From: Crotophaga sulcirostris
Lineage: Eukaryota > Chordata > Aves > Cuculiformes > Crotophagidae
DNA length: 64,000 nucleotides
Assembly (NCBI GenBank): GCA_013397455.1
Contig: VYZB01000343.1
Location: forward strand, 769,124-833,123
Direction of reading: 5' to 3'
This document shows, piece after piece, positions 26,588-39,662 of the stretch. Below the pieces are notes generated by a model. The model worked only from the letters and a program-made list of their open reading frames with translations. It did no database searches and was not told the DNA's origin. The number at the start of each line of letters is the position of its first letter. The stretch's first letter is position 1. Made by a program: the position numbers and the translations under genes.

Positions 26588-28656
26588 CAAATGTTCAAGC
26601 AAAACTATTACCATCCACCAGCATTTACTTTCCAAAAGACATGCTTTTATTTATCTCCTTTTGACAAAATGATTGGCTCAACTCCAATGTTAGGCAATTT
26701 TTTTAAGGATTTCACACATACATCTACCTGGACAAGAGGAGCTGGTCTCCCACTCCTCTCAACAGGGAACACTGAAAAATGCTTGGCTACCAGAGGCCGC
26801 CGATGTCTGGGACATATACACATCAGGAGAATTACCTTCAACAAGACCTTAAAAAATTCCTTAAATAGTTATTTTGGACAAAATTTGCTCTTACAAAAAT
26901 GTCATCAATTTCACTTAGTGCCACTGTATTCCTTGCACTAATCTACACATCCACCGTCTAAAGCAAACAAAGGAAATTCCAATACTGCAAAAATAATGTG
27001 TTCACATGAAGGTGAGATTTCCTTATGAAGCCTGAGAGGCACCCCAAAAAAGTGGACCATCCTGAAATTTCTTTTTCTTTTTTTTGCAAGCAGTGAGAAT
27101 ATCTCCTTTTTCATACATTGTGTTTCATCCTGTGTACCTTCATGTATGTATCAAAAAGAAATAAAAATTCACACAGCAAGCTAACTACCAACCACATAGA
27201 CATAATTGCTTTTGGAAATATTGTACTTGAAGACATTTTCATGTCAGCTGTATGTATTCGGGTATCATCATAACATGGTGTTTACACCAGATTAATACCA
27301 TATGCTGTGTGGGAATTATGTCAGGTTATAAATGGAAATACTGTATAATATCTGAAATTCAGGAGCGCGTTAGAGTCTGATTTCTTTTTAAGTGCTGCTA
27401 ATCAAAAAGAACATAAGTTTGAATAACATTACTTTTGATTTACACTGGTGTAGTGTGGTTAGAACGTAATTCAAGCTGCCTTTAAGTTTCATGAAACAAG
27501 AGTTAAAATTATTATGAATTAAAACTGTTTCTACACACCATTAGTGGACTTGTGTCCTCATTAATACATCAAGGATTGCAGCCACAAAACCATGATGAGT
27601 CCTCAGATCTGAGGAGAATCATTTTTCTATCTTTTTTTCTCCCAAAAAGACGCCACTTTTCCATGTCTCCTTTAGGCCTCTTGTGAGTCCTGTCAACACA
27701 TTTTAGCTCAAAGCTAAAAGCACTTCTTTAATCTGCATTTTACTCACTGCCTAAGTAATTTAACAGTTGTCGAGCAGGTCAGGAATAGGAATAAAAGTAT
27801 ACGAAAGTGGGAGAAGATGAGGGATGCGAAGAACGCAGCAGAAGTGTGTCTAAACAGAAAGTGGTGTTAAAAACAGATGAGAAAGGCAAATTAAGGAGCA
27901 CAGCCCATGTACCAAAGCCAGTAAAATCCAAGGGAGATTTCCACTGATTTTAATCAGATCCCCTGGGAATGACAGTGGGGAGAATAATGAAGGACATCGA
28001 GAGAGATTGCATCGTTACGGCAACGGAGCTTAGCAAAAGCAGAGCAGATGCAGACAGAAAGTGAAGGTTCACCAAGGGAGCATCTTCCCACAATGCCAAA
28101 GAAGAGGCAGTGAGCTCCTTAGGCTATGCTGACCGGCTCTGGGAGCCAGACAGTGCTCCGGGTCTTGATCCCACTCTCTGCAGGGCTTGTTAGCTGTGAT
28201 GCCTGGGTAGGCTCAGGCTCCCACGCAGAGCAGCTTCCAGCTGAGCTGGGGCAGAGCAGAATAGGAGCAAAGCTAGGTCTTCTCACCTCTCTGCAGTCCT
28301 GGCCTACCTTTCTTTCACATTTCAAATTAACTGAACACCTGACTCTTTGGCCAGCTCCTTAAATTCACATTTAAGTTCTTATGAACAGCTCTCATTACTC
28401 AGGTTAGCAGATTGGAAAAAAGAAAAATACCAGAAAATGCTCATGCATGAAGTTAAAGCTCTGAGTTTAAATTATATTACATTGTTAAATGTAAAACATT
28501 ATACAAGAAGATTTCAGAGAAATAAAGTATTTGATAAGATCACAAAACTAAAGGGTGAATTAATCTTCCAAACAGTAGAATTCAAGTCTAAAAATTACTT
28601 TTGTTTTAGAGTGGATATGTGTGCTGTAGGATCACAGCTTCTCATGTAAGGAATAA
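26588..28656. other. No gene seen
   Basis: Contains TTTACACCAG at 27,281 and the related GATTTACACTGGTGTA at 27,437-27,452 but no confident element. A GC-richer patch at 28,120-28,320 has open frames of 78 (plus) and 68 (minus) codons on opposite strands, both unrecognised. Confidence 0.5.
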
Positions 28657-28684
28657 AGTGTCTCTGAGACACTCTATAGAGTGT
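28657..28684. repeat. Two interlocking perfect palindromes
   Basis: AGTGTCTC-T-GAGACACT (28,657-28,673) is a hairpin with 8-bp arms. ACACTCTATAGAGTGT (28,669-28,684) is a perfect 16-bp palindrome. They share the bases ACACT, so the two folds exclude each other. Confidence 0.9.
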
Positions 28685-28891
28685 TTTCCTGTGCTGCAGT
28701 AAGTTGTTCCCTGTATTTTCCATTAGAATACAGTATGTATTCATGTTATTCAGTTAAACATTACCTAACCCTCTTAAGGATGACAGATTGCCATTTTGAT
28801 TAAAAATTTAAGGTTACGCTGTTGATTTGACCCTGATTCATATACTGAGTAGGACGTGATATCTTTTGTGCTAATCTAGTTCCAAGCAGAT

Positions 28892-28953
28892 TAATATATA
28901 TATACACATATATATATATACATATACACACATATATAAATACATGTATACAT
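28892..28953. repeat. TA/CA dinucleotide microsatellite
   Basis: A compound repeat of TA and CA units: TTAATATATATATACACATA, then TATATATATACATATACACA, then CATATATAAATACATGTATA. Interruptions suggest moderate age. Confidence 0.92.
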
Positions 28954-31900
28954 AAAAAAACTCTTGGAGGACTGCATGTAGAAGGAAAGCATTAACTGTC
29001 TCTTTACACAAGACCTATTAATATGAAAATTACTGTAATATGATTAACTGCTTCTCTTAACACCAAAGAGAGTGAGTCTTGAGAGATTATTTTGCAAGGT
29101 GATAACGTTTCCCTATCCAGTTTGTAACCCTAGGGAAAACTGAAAAAATATGGATTTTGATTTGAACAATAATGAAATGGTAAGTGATATAGCTTTGCTG
29201 TCTTATAATGACTGTATTAATTTGCAAGCTGTAGTGTTAAACCAGAATAGAGGTGCTCAAGGAGATATGCCTGTTATCTAGGCAACAGTTAATATGATGA
29301 AAATGCTATTTAGAAGCAGCTCCATGTTTTTATCATAAATATAGCTCTAATTCCTTGAGAATCTCCATAAAGTCCTGGTAGAATGTAATAAATGCAACAT
29401 AATCTAAAAGAGAGGACTGTCATTTATAACCATTCCCAATATTAGTTATGGATCTTTTAAAGTTTAAAAGCACTTTCTGTAAGAGAATCTATCTTATATT
29501 TTCCATCCTATATTACTTCCTCAGTTTAGAAAAATGACTTAACTGTGATAAAGAGATTCAATTTTTACCTTTTCCTTGCTTTGAGTTAGCATGGCAGACC
29601 TTATCTATTAATTTGCCAGGGAGAATTTCTCTTCAATGGTGCTCTTTTCCCCAAAAGTGAAAAAGTCTTTTCAATTTTAATTTTAGTGTAGGAAAGAAGC
29701 ACTCCATAAGCAAATGACAAAATGGAACTATATACAGATGGATGTTTTATCACCAGACTGAAAGTGCAAAGCTTCTGCAAATGCAATGCTCTTACAATTG
29801 TCAGAATTTTATATTACTGATACTTATATATGACTAGGCTGAAGGAGCCTTTTTATTCACTGGTGAGGCTAAACTATACAGATTTCACATCACGTTCACT
29901 GAAGCTAAATTTAATTTTACAAGACTATAAACCACAGCCTTTTTTTTTTATAACAATAGTCTAACTTCAGGCTTTGGAAAAAAATATTTTTTCAAATTTG
30001 CTTGGAGGTCAGCCTGGTGGCCTGAGAAATCCAGGACTGAACCAAGCAATAAACACAGGATCACACTGAGTTACCCACACCTCAGTCAGAGTCTCTTTCG
30101 TCTGGCTTCTCTGTGGCACTCACGTTTCATCTTGTCTTACCTTGTATCTTAGTGCAAATACACTGGCACACTCGACCCACATCTTTGTTTGGGTAGAAGA
30201 CACCATAATGAGGCGGGATGAGAAGGAGCAGTGACCGCCACATACTGCAATACATCACCAAACTTGGTAGGGTGCCTCAAAGGGTTGTCCTCATTCACAA
30301 GCAGCTGTTGCCAATGCTTCATTCCTGAGGATCCACTTCACAGTACCATCTAACATAAGCTAACAGGCTGATGTTCATGGAGGGAAAGCATTTAAGATGG
30401 CATTTTTAGCTGATTCGTCTTGCTTAGCTGCGTAAAACAGACATACAGTTATTTTTTTCTCAATTTTCTTATGGAGTATCGAATGAACTTTAGGACTAAG
30501 CATTGTGGAAAACTCAGAAGTTGGGTACACCTCATGAAGCAGATGTTGTTTGCAACAGGCTGAAGCATGTGATGTTGCTGCAAGCTTTGTAGGCAAGTGT
30601 GATGTTAACAAATACTTAGTGGTACCATAGAGGTAAATAAGGATTTCCTAAAGGATAGGGAATGCTTAAATCCTTCTGGGTAATGACAAGGAAAAACAAA
30701 GTAGGTGTTAGGTCTTATAATCCAACTTAAGGTAAAGAGAGCAAGAAAGAGAGAAGAGGGGTTTATTGGTAAGTTTCAGAGTATATGTTTTGAAGTTTAT
30801 CTGTGCAGTATATTATCATAATCATCCACGTGACAGTGACATCAAAATGTGCTGTGGCATGTTCAAACAGACTTCCAGCTCTGAAAAAGAAAAACAATAG
30901 AGGAAAAATATATGGGGAATGTTTGTATTAAAATGTATGTATTCTGTTTACTTTTTTCCAAGCAGGCATAAAACACCTCCAACTGTTCATCTACCAAACC
31001 ATTTGTTGGCTTATAACCACTGAGAGTAGGAATATTATGAGAGGAGATTCTCTGCTTACTATCCCCATAAGCAGTTGCTCTAATAAGAAGCTTTCTTCCT
31101 TTCTATATATTCTACATGTTGACATGATAGACACACATTTCTGTGTCATTCAACACAAACGCCTTTTTCATCTTCTCCTGAGATAGAACTGACAGAACAT
31201 GATTTAGAACCTGAAGGATATTCTCCCCACATTGGTATTTCCCTTTAAACACTGTCTCCTAGGTTAGGGGAGCAGGAAGGAAGGGATTTTTTTGATCAAC
31301 TTTCATGTGCACAAAGTCTAAGTTTCTGTGCAGATTGCAGGAAGTTATGGTGTTGGCTAGGTCAATATTGGCTGAGTGCATTCTTAAACCCTGTAGTTTC
31401 GAGCAGGTAGAACTCTGTCTGTAGCTAAATGATAAGGCTATTCTATAAATATAATAAGATCATTGACACACATATACAGATGGCTACAAGAGAGTGATGA
31501 GACATCTTGTTTTGCCAAATACAGAACCTGATGAATGAAAGAACAGACTCTGCATTTTAGCTCTTGAGACTTTTAATCTTTGAACTTTTGAGTTCAAGCT
31601 CTTCTTGGCTCTGATAAGATTCAGGTTTTATTACATTATTTAGTTCTTCCTTCCCCCACTAATATGATAGGGCATTAATTAATTGCAAATAAAAATCTTG
31701 GCACAGATTTCAATTTAAAGAGAAATATTTTTTTTCTGGTAACTTTATGCTTTTTTTTCAAGATATCTGGTGAAGGGACAAGTTTAAATTACTGTAGGGA
31801 ACACAATTATCCCAGAAAGGTTTGGAAAAAGCTAATTTTCTTCTATAGTTTAAAACACTTTTGCAAAAACTCAGTCTCAGCAAGGCTCTTTCAACACTGA

Positions 31901-32089
31901 TATTAAAATATGTGACCGTTTTCATTTAGGTTTATTCAAAAGGAATTCATTGTCACATAAGTCTACTGCCAGTTTCTCAGCTGGTATAAAACACCCTTAT
32001 TCCAACTTGGTGGAGTCACACTGCTGTACATCCAGCTCAGGATTGGCTCCTGTTTCCTACTAATTCTGATACAAGGTAGCTGGATGGAA
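28954..32089. other. No gene seen
   Basis: Unique AT-rich DNA. Open frames do not exceed about 80 codons and none is recognisable. Confidence 0.55.
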
Positions 32090-32172
32090 TTCTGTGGCCT
32101 GTGTTTTACAGGTAGTTAGACTAGATGCTCTAATGGTCTCTCTTCTGCCTTTAAAGTCTACAAATCTAATGA
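32090..32172 (+). mobile_element. Old CR1/L3-type 3'-end fragment
   Basis: The sequence reads TTCTGTGGCCTGTGTTTTAC, then AGGTAGTTAGACTAGATGCT, then CTAATGGTCTCTCTTCTGCC, and ends TTTAAAGTCTACAAATCTAA. It corresponds to the sense 3' end of older reptile/bird CR1 families (CAGGAGGTCAGACTAGATGA, then a TAATGGTCCCTTCTGGCCTT-like stretch, then AGTCTATGAATC). The tail differs from that of the younger CR1 copies in this window. Confidence 0.75.
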
Positions 32173-32900
32173 AAATTACATTTGTGTATCAAAGGGAAAA
32201 TATGCCTGTTTACTGCACAAAATTCTTGTGCCTCATTTCACAAACGACATAGAAATCTGACTATTTCTTAAGCCAGGATTGCTTTTCACAGTATTGGTAA
32301 TTATATTACAAACAGTATTTAGCACATGAAATTAATAAATCTTTTGCTTCCTCGTTTACACCAGTTTCCCATATTGTATTAGTAACCACACATTAGCTAA
32401 TCAGCAGGTTGAGAGGAAAGCTGCCAAAAGCAGATCTGATAATTGGCAGCAGTCAAACAATCATAGCAGGAAACTTTACACTTCCTGCAGACAAGGCTAC
32501 TGATGAATACAATGATGAGATACAACTTTAGGGAAAAAAAATTAGGATGTTTAGTTCTTTCATGTTTAATGATCTCTTGGAAAACCAGATTCACAGCTCA
32601 CAGGGAGATACAGGTATTTTGCACAGAAAAAATATAGATTACAACGCAACATTTGCTAAGAGAAGCTTGGTAATATAGAGATCATCTAGAAAGATTCATG
32701 AGATTTGTCCTCTGCCAAATTTCACAAGACATTTAAAACACCTTTTCTATTTGTCTAAATCCATATATGGTACAGTTATTACTGTAATAAGTGAGTGTTC
32801 GACCCATTTATCTGCCCAACATTCCCCTGAGATAAATGAAGGTCAACAAATCCATCCTACAGGAAGAAATTTTAAATACACATCAACTGAGTTTTAGACC

Positions 32901-32918
32901 CACCTAAGACTTTAGGTG
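32901..32918. repeat. Hairpin CACCTAA/TTAGGTG
   Basis: CACCTAA and TTAGGTG are perfect inverted copies around GACT. The following GCTTCAGATGGGATTTAAAT echoes the TTAGGTGC/GGATTTA wording at 51,930-51,960, so both may descend from the same old palindromic repeat. Confidence 0.55.
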
Positions 32919-34695
32919 CTTCAGATGGGATTTAAATCAAAATTTAATATTCTAAACTTCCACTCATCTATTGCTTAGCCTTGGCTCCATTTGAATTCCT
33001 TCAGTAGTTTAAACTAAAGTTTCACAATTCCCCTCAGGGATTCTCCTTCTAGGCATAGATAGAAACACTTCTATTTGTACAGTATGGAGAAGCTGGGAAT
33101 GCAAAGTAGCTTTGATCTCGAGCATTATCCACAGCTTGGCATCCTTCATATTCTCCCTCTTGGAAGCATTCTTGCTTATGTTTTACGTCAAATATCTCCC
33201 AGACTAAATACAGTAACAGTGGCTCAGAAAAGCAGAGCTAAAGATCTCCCAGTTCTGCTCACAACTGAGTGACTCAGTCTCTCTGGGCCATCACATCTGT
33301 CTCTTTCACGAGGAGAAACAATTTCAATGGGAAAACACAAGATAGCCTCACTGCAAAATATCTTCTCTCTGGACAGACAGGACAGCTCCAGAGAGATGAA
33401 GGAGCAATAAATACATGTCCTGAAAATTGCACTACAGGGCTTTGAGAGACAGAACTGTTGGTCTATGCATTTTATAAAACAAAGGGATAGGAGAAGAAAC
33501 AAGATAATGAATCCTGAGAAGAATTACCTTTCTGTATCTTAATATATAGTACCTACATTCCTACAAGACATGTATTTAAGAAAAAAAATTGGCACTAGCG
33601 GTTTTCACCACCTCTCCCTACTACAGATGGTTGATCAGTGCCTTTCCTTGAACTCTACCCTGCTCACACCAAGTTGTCAAATTAGATACCAAATCCTAAC
33701 AAATTTCTGATTACGTAGAAAACCATTCTAGGCAGTTTTTCTGTTCTCAGAGAAACAAACACCTGCTTTCACTAAACAAACGGGGAATGGGCAGGCCAAA
33801 AATTAGTTACAAGTCCTGAACTTGAAACTGCAGCAAAACACAGAATGAAAGAATTTCAAATGACTAAGGAATAAAAGTATTATGTCACATATCCTGTCTA
33901 CCTTAACCTACTCGTCCTATTCACTGTTTCTACTGTGTTTTATATTGTTTTCATTCCATGCATATACAGGGGCCAAAACACTGGATGCTGATCCACATCA
34001 TGGTCTTCAGGCAGGGAAAACATAAATAAACACAAAAGAAATGCAAAAATAATGACAGAATCTAACAGCTGAAGAACAGTCAGTGCACTGCACTCATTTC
34101 CAAGTACCTTATGATGGTTAAGATTCAAATACAACATGAGGAGTTAAATAAGATGTACATAAAGTGACACAGAGAGTAGGAAGCAGAGAAATAAGGTCCA
34201 GTCTAATCTTTGAAACCAGACTGCCTTTGCAGTCATTGAAGGCATATATATTCCTTGGGTGGTGTGTGGTTTGAGGAGAGATTTGTAGTACCTGTACTGT
34301 CTTAAAATAGAATTACATCTGCTTGTGTCTGTTGAATTTTGCCTCTATCATCTCCGTTATGCATCTAAGATGAGGATCTTTAGTCGGCATAGGAATCTCA
34401 ACCTCTGGGACAGAACGTTGTCCCTTCACCTGAGGTACCTCCAAATATATGGAAAATGAGGCCACAAATTTGCATGTACTAAATGCTGAATTCTTCAAAC
34501 TATCCACATAGCAGGACCTCAAAGGATATTCTTATTTCTACTAAGTATCAAAAACAGAAGGAAAACACAGGGTAAAACATCATCATTAAGGTAATCTCTA
34601 ATCTCACAAAAAATCTCTGGGAGTTCTGCTTTTACCTTCAACGAAAACAGATCAGGACCCTCTGGTAAGCCAAATGTTTTGTGGATTAAGTATTC

Positions 34696-34745
34696 ACCTT
34701 TCCAAGGTCACACAGCAAAATGGAGTGATAGTCTTCCCCTACAAA
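34696..34745 (-). mobile_element. Possible MIR-like SINE core remnant
   Basis: CCAAGGTCACACAGCAAA (34,702-34,719) followed by ATGGAGTGATAGTC is the antisense MIR core (CCAAGGTCACACAGCTAGTAAGTGG). Only about 40 bases are recognisable, so this is a probable rather than certain copy. Confidence 0.5.
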
Positions 34746-35057
34746 TTTCAGATTTACAATTTAATTAATTGACTTTGGCAGTTAGCACACAACCTTTTAA
34801 AAAAAACATTCTGAAATGTCAGCCTTGAAGGGGGAAAAAAATCGTTTGATGAATTTAATCTAAGTGCCAACCAAAGCACAAATGTTCCCTATGGACCCGT
34901 TACAACACTGGAGTTCACAACTGATTGCTTGGGAATGAGCAAACTACTGCGGCAAAATATTTACTAGCTAAGTAGATGTAGTTTAATATATACACTCTAC
35001 TCGCCAGATATTTACACCTGTACGTTGTGAAATGCTGAAATCTTCAGACTTGTTGAT

Positions 35058-35074
35058 TTAATTAATTTAATTAA
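35058..35074. repeat. Paired TTAATTAA motifs
   Basis: TTAATTAA occurs at 35,058-35,065 and 35,067-35,074, one base apart. Each copy is palindromic and contains the homeodomain core TAATTA. It could be a binding-site pair or simple low complexity. Confidence 0.5.
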
Positions 35075-36748
35075 GGTAAATAAATAGAAATACAGGTTGC
35101 TGTTTTCACAAATAAGTTTCACAGACTGACAGTATTCATTTATGATTTCTTTTTTTTGTTGTTTTGGTTTTATACAAATGTGAGAAATCACAAAAAGTTT
35201 TTCTCCTGCTTCCTGTACATACACATCGTGCAAATTATATATAGTTTAATGGAGAGTCTTCAGCAGTGAACTTCAGGTACCATCTGTACATATTTCTGGC
35301 ACTATTTATTTGCAATTAACCAGGGCCTTATGTTTTATCCCCTGCAACTTAAAGTCTTAAATTCTGGAGGAGGTAAGTTTAGCAGAAGGGAAAATTGAAT
35401 TCAGCATTAGGTTTTTTAATGAGAGAAACCTATCCCGCTACTCCATATTTAAATCATTGTGACTGAGAAAGATTGTACTTGCTAAGTAAAAAAAAAAATC
35501 TCTTGGTTAAAAAAAATGTTTTAATAGCACCTGCTAGTGCAGATTAAATTATTTGTAACGATTCATTAAACTTGATGGCTCAGATACTACACCAGTGAAA
35601 ACAAGCTCCACTGATTTCACCAGAACACAAGGACTTAACTAATAACTGAGAGAATGTGGCAATTTACCCTAGGTGACTCAAGGTGTCAAGTCACACAATA
35701 ACCCTTTCATTCTGCGGAGCTTCTCTTGAGGCCAGTATTTAAAAAGCAGAACCTGTAAGAGAACAGATATTGACGTGAGGCACCAGAAACCTTATTGATG
35801 CTGGAGGCCGTTTCTTCTTCTCTTCTTTCACCCCACCACACTCATCCCGCCCCACCCACAAGTGGGTAGAACAGAAACTGCACAACTTGAAACTTGCAGA
35901 TGCACTCACCTATCTGCAGAGACACCCAGCTTGGAAGAACACTTGAGCAAAATGCAACAGTTTCAGAAAAATCCCTCTATTCATAAAACCACTTGAATTA
36001 TCTATCTGCAGATTCCCGTATGAGAAGTAGTAGTCAAAGATATCACAGTGCAGCAGAGCTATGAGCCACACTGACATTTTCAAGAAAGGAACAGGCAGAA
36101 AATACATCACCTATAATCACTTCTCTGCTTTTGAAAATGGGTGTAAACTGGGCAGGCAAGCAAATAGTTCGTGACGACATGGTGTACCCAAATTCTTCAT
36201 ACCACTACTGTCACTAATGTTTTTCCTGTGTCCTAAATCCTGAGAGACAGGTGTTTTAGCACCCTTCCCAGAAACAACCATCTATGATGGTAACACTGGT
36301 GGAAATGACTCTTGGTGCTGAAAATACAAACATTTCATCCCAGACATCGGTCACATTCTCCTAAACTGACTGAAATTCTGTGAAACCTGCTAGTATACAT
36401 CTGTGTGTGAGCATGTATAAAAGTGAGTGAGGGAGTGGGTGGGGGAAATATGTGTGGTACAGAACAAATAAAACAGAAAACCCTAACCTTATCTCTTTCC
36501 ATGCACATATCTATTTGTGTCAGTGCAAGTACTTCTGGAGCAAACAAACTAGCCAAGGGAGCAAATGACCATGTTTCCCTCCAGTTTTTTATGCCATCTC
36601 TGAATGTTGTTATCAACACATTAAGGAGAAGGAACCTGTGAGTTGCATAATCAGGAGAACATGAATAAACATCAACATAAAACACTGAGTCAAGAAGTGA
36701 TGAGGCTTATTGAAATTTGACTGACTGGTTAAATTAAAACAGGACAGG

Positions 36749-36776
36749 AAAAAAAAAAAAAAAAAAAAGAAAAAAA
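36749..36776. repeat. A-rich tract (20 A, then G, then 7 A)
   Basis: Twenty consecutive A residues are followed by GAAAAAAA. It could be the tail of a retroposed transcript, but no recognisable cDNA lies immediately to the left and no flanking duplication is seen. A simple homopolymer is more likely. Confidence 0.9.
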
Positions 36777-37324
36777 TCAACCAAACCACAAAATGTTGGC
36801 TTCATCATTTCACAGAAATAAGTTTTACCATTTCTTGGCACAAATTTACTGGAATTGAGTAAGAGCCACAGAAAGTCTGAGCTGTCCTCCCTCTTCTCAG
36901 GTTCATTAGCACCAAAGGGCACAATAAGGACCGGGAAGCAGTGGCCCTGCTCTGAGCATCTCCTCACCGTGGTCACAGCAACAGCCACCAGCTACCTCAC
37001 ACACTCACACGTCTGCTTTGAATATCATATAGACTGCAAAGCAGAATATCTGAAGGCATGCTTCAACACAGGAAGAGCTGAACAGTTTTGCTGTGTGAGT
37101 TCAAGAACCCTTACAGCCCTTTGTCATGTTTCCAGCAGTGGAGGTAAGGAAGAGTGAAAGAACAGGGTAAATATATACCTATAGTTTCTTGGCTGGCTCA
37201 CTCATCCCTTCATGATGTGTTCTTAGGGAGTGACTGATAAAATAATATTTTAATAGCCCTCTATTTCATTCTAAGAACCTATTTAATAAGTTTCTGTACA
37301 TGTCTTAAGGTTTTTCTTGCACTC

Positions 37325-37625
37325 ATGAAGTAATGAGTTACACATTCTAACTACACACTGGGTATTTGTTCCTGTCATCCAGTAGTTTACATTGTTACCT
37401 TCTAGTTCCAGTGTTAGGAGAAAGGTTGAATAATCATTCTTTATTCACCTTCCCCCACACTTGTCATAATCTCAGGGATTTCCATAATTTACTTCCTTCA
37501 GGACAAAGATCTATAACCTATTTGATCACTCCATCTGAGGAAGTTGTTCCACACATTTAACCACCCTTCTTGTCCTCATCTGTGTTGAACCCTGGGCAGA
37601 TGCTTTTGGAGAACTCAAAGATTTC
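37325..37625 (-). mobile_element. Ancient CR1/L3-like LINE fragment
   Basis: The given strand carries a degraded version of the antisense L3/CR1 3' region: TAATGAGTTACACATTCTAAC, then CTTCTAGTTCCAGTGTTAGG, then TTCTTTATTCACCTTC and CCACACTTGTCATAATCTC in the expected order. The right part (GAGGAAGTTGTTCCACACA, then CTTCTTGTCCTCATCTG) is less clear and could be a second fragment. The match is from memory of the family consensus and is interrupted by many substitutions. No intact reading frame remains. Confidence 0.65.
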
Positions 37626-39662
37626 TTCTGAATGGTGCCATTAGTGTATATCTGAAGTTAGTACTACTTTACACTGTTATCACTGAATTGTATCTGACAT
37701 TTTATCACACATTCTGTCAGTATCATCATATTCCTCTGCAACTCTTTCCAACATTTATTTTTCCTAGTAGCTTTGTATTAATATTATTTGAAAGCTATGT
37801 TATTTCAGTATTTCTTCTGCCAGATCTTCTACCAACAAGTCCTCACATACATCTTTGAGGTACTTACCAGTGAACTTCTGGAAAAGCTGACCATTTATTC
37901 CCATGGTTTTAATTAGCCCTTACAGAGGAGAAGAGAACCAGAAGAATGGGGTGATATAAATATTAGAAATCAGTCTGTGACAATGAAGTGCTGATAGTTC
38001 TCCAGTTTCATTATTAGTATGTGGTACCTGTGTCATGTTGTTCACAAAATAAAGATTCTTCCTAAGATATCCTGCCCTGCAAAACTAAGGAACTATGAGC
38101 AGAGCTCACTGGCTAGATACCATTTCTCTGTACACGCCACAGCTCCAGACTATAATGATGGAGCTTACAAATTCAGACTCTACCTTCCCCTTTAAAATAG
38201 TTGTGAAACATATGGAGAAAACCTCCATTCTCCAACTACTTTCAATTCTTGTGCTCTCTTTTTTTTGAGGTGAGTAATTTTGAAGTACAGAAGAAAGCTA
38301 TCATCCAGAGTCCAAATGCTCCTGAGAGTAGTTTAACTGACAATTTAGATGTACATTTTTAGAAATGCTGAAGTTCCTCCTTCATTTCCTATTTCCCTTC
38401 TATAGGAAGCACTAGCATACTCATTGAAGAGAATGGACATTCTCCAGCCCATTTCAATTGCTGTTTACTGATCATTATTGATTTTGGCAAATTGTTCAGA
38501 TTCTTTTTGGGACATTATATGATCAGTAAGATGCACTGGCAAACCACAAAACGATACCGTAATAGAGATGAACTTTAAATAAGCATTTGAAAATGCAGAG
38601 GATGCACAGATTTTACTAGATTAATTGTGTTGTGTTTTCCAATACCATTATTCTGATTCTTTTCTCACAGAAATAACCTGCCTTATTCACAAGGACAATG
38701 ATTTGCTTTTGCTCTGTAGATCATCACCTGAAAAGGCACTTGATCCCTCCACTTTCCAGGATCATATTCTGCAAAACTGGTGTTGTTTTGTCACTTCATA
38801 TCTCAAATATGTGAGATGAGCCTACGTAGCATGGAAGCTGCTGACCAGGAGTTATGTAGAGTGATGTGAGGTGAAAACATGAAAGGAACAGATCTGTGGC
38901 TGTTGCCTTCTCTGCACCTTACTTTTCATTTTTTAGTGAAACACAGCGTTTACATTGATGTGGGCTTTTTTCAAGACACTTTTTTTCATAATGCCTACTT
39001 TCCAAGACTCTTTTCTTTTGAAAGGGATATTTTCTCCTTCCCACATTTGCATGTCTTGTGCCAGAAACCAAAAGAAGGAAATGAAAATTTCATCTTTTGG
39101 GGGGGAAGAATTTTTCTTTTACTAATTCAAAATACACATAGAGCAGCCCAGAATTTGTTTTCTTAGATTTTTTTGATTATTGTCCATCAAAAGTGCAACC
39201 TCAGAAGGCTTGGTGCAAGCTTATTCATTCAGTCATCCATCTCTGAAATATATGTCTGTGACAGTCTTCGAAGTGACAGTATGGCAATCCTCCCATTCCC
39301 TCTTTGTCCATCACTCAGTAGTCTTCTACCTAATCATTAAGGTACAGTGACAATCCCTAGGAGAAAGGAAGTCCATAACCAATGCCTGGTAGTGCCCAAA
39401 ACTCAGGGCAAAATAAATCCAGACATGAAGTCACTAATGTTTTGAACATATGGTTTTCTTCCACCAGGTTTCTACCATAGTTGGCTCTTTCACATTTGCC
39501 TTGCCAATCACTTTCACAAAATTATGAAAAAACATAATCAAAAAGCATAAAGTGGCACTGGGAAGTTTCTGGATGAGACAGGTAATTTTCAGTTCCTACT
39601 TCAGGTCTGGCATGCATGAGATTTGTTAAGGCTTGGTCTGGTATTGGATGCCTAAGTAGTCA
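37626..39662. other. No gene seen
   Basis: Unique sequence between the L3-like fragment and the main CR1. The best open frame is 95 codons (plus, 38,879-39,166), rich in Phe and His, and unrecognised. Confidence 0.55.

Larger units (their letters stand above)
32173..37324. other. No gene seen apart from repeat pieces
   Basis: Apart from the small repeats listed, this is unique sequence. A motif near 33,267-33,305 (GTGACTCAGTCTCTCTGGGC) faintly recalls the MIR 3' part but is too short to call. The 116-codon minus frame (36,335-36,685) and the 100-codon plus frame (36,855-37,157) are unrecognised. Confidence 0.5.

Noticed and set aside
33225..33345. MIR copy around GTGACTCAGTCTCTCTGGGC
   Set aside because: The resemblance is confined to about 20 bases and lacks the conserved ACCTTGGGCAAGTCAC core.
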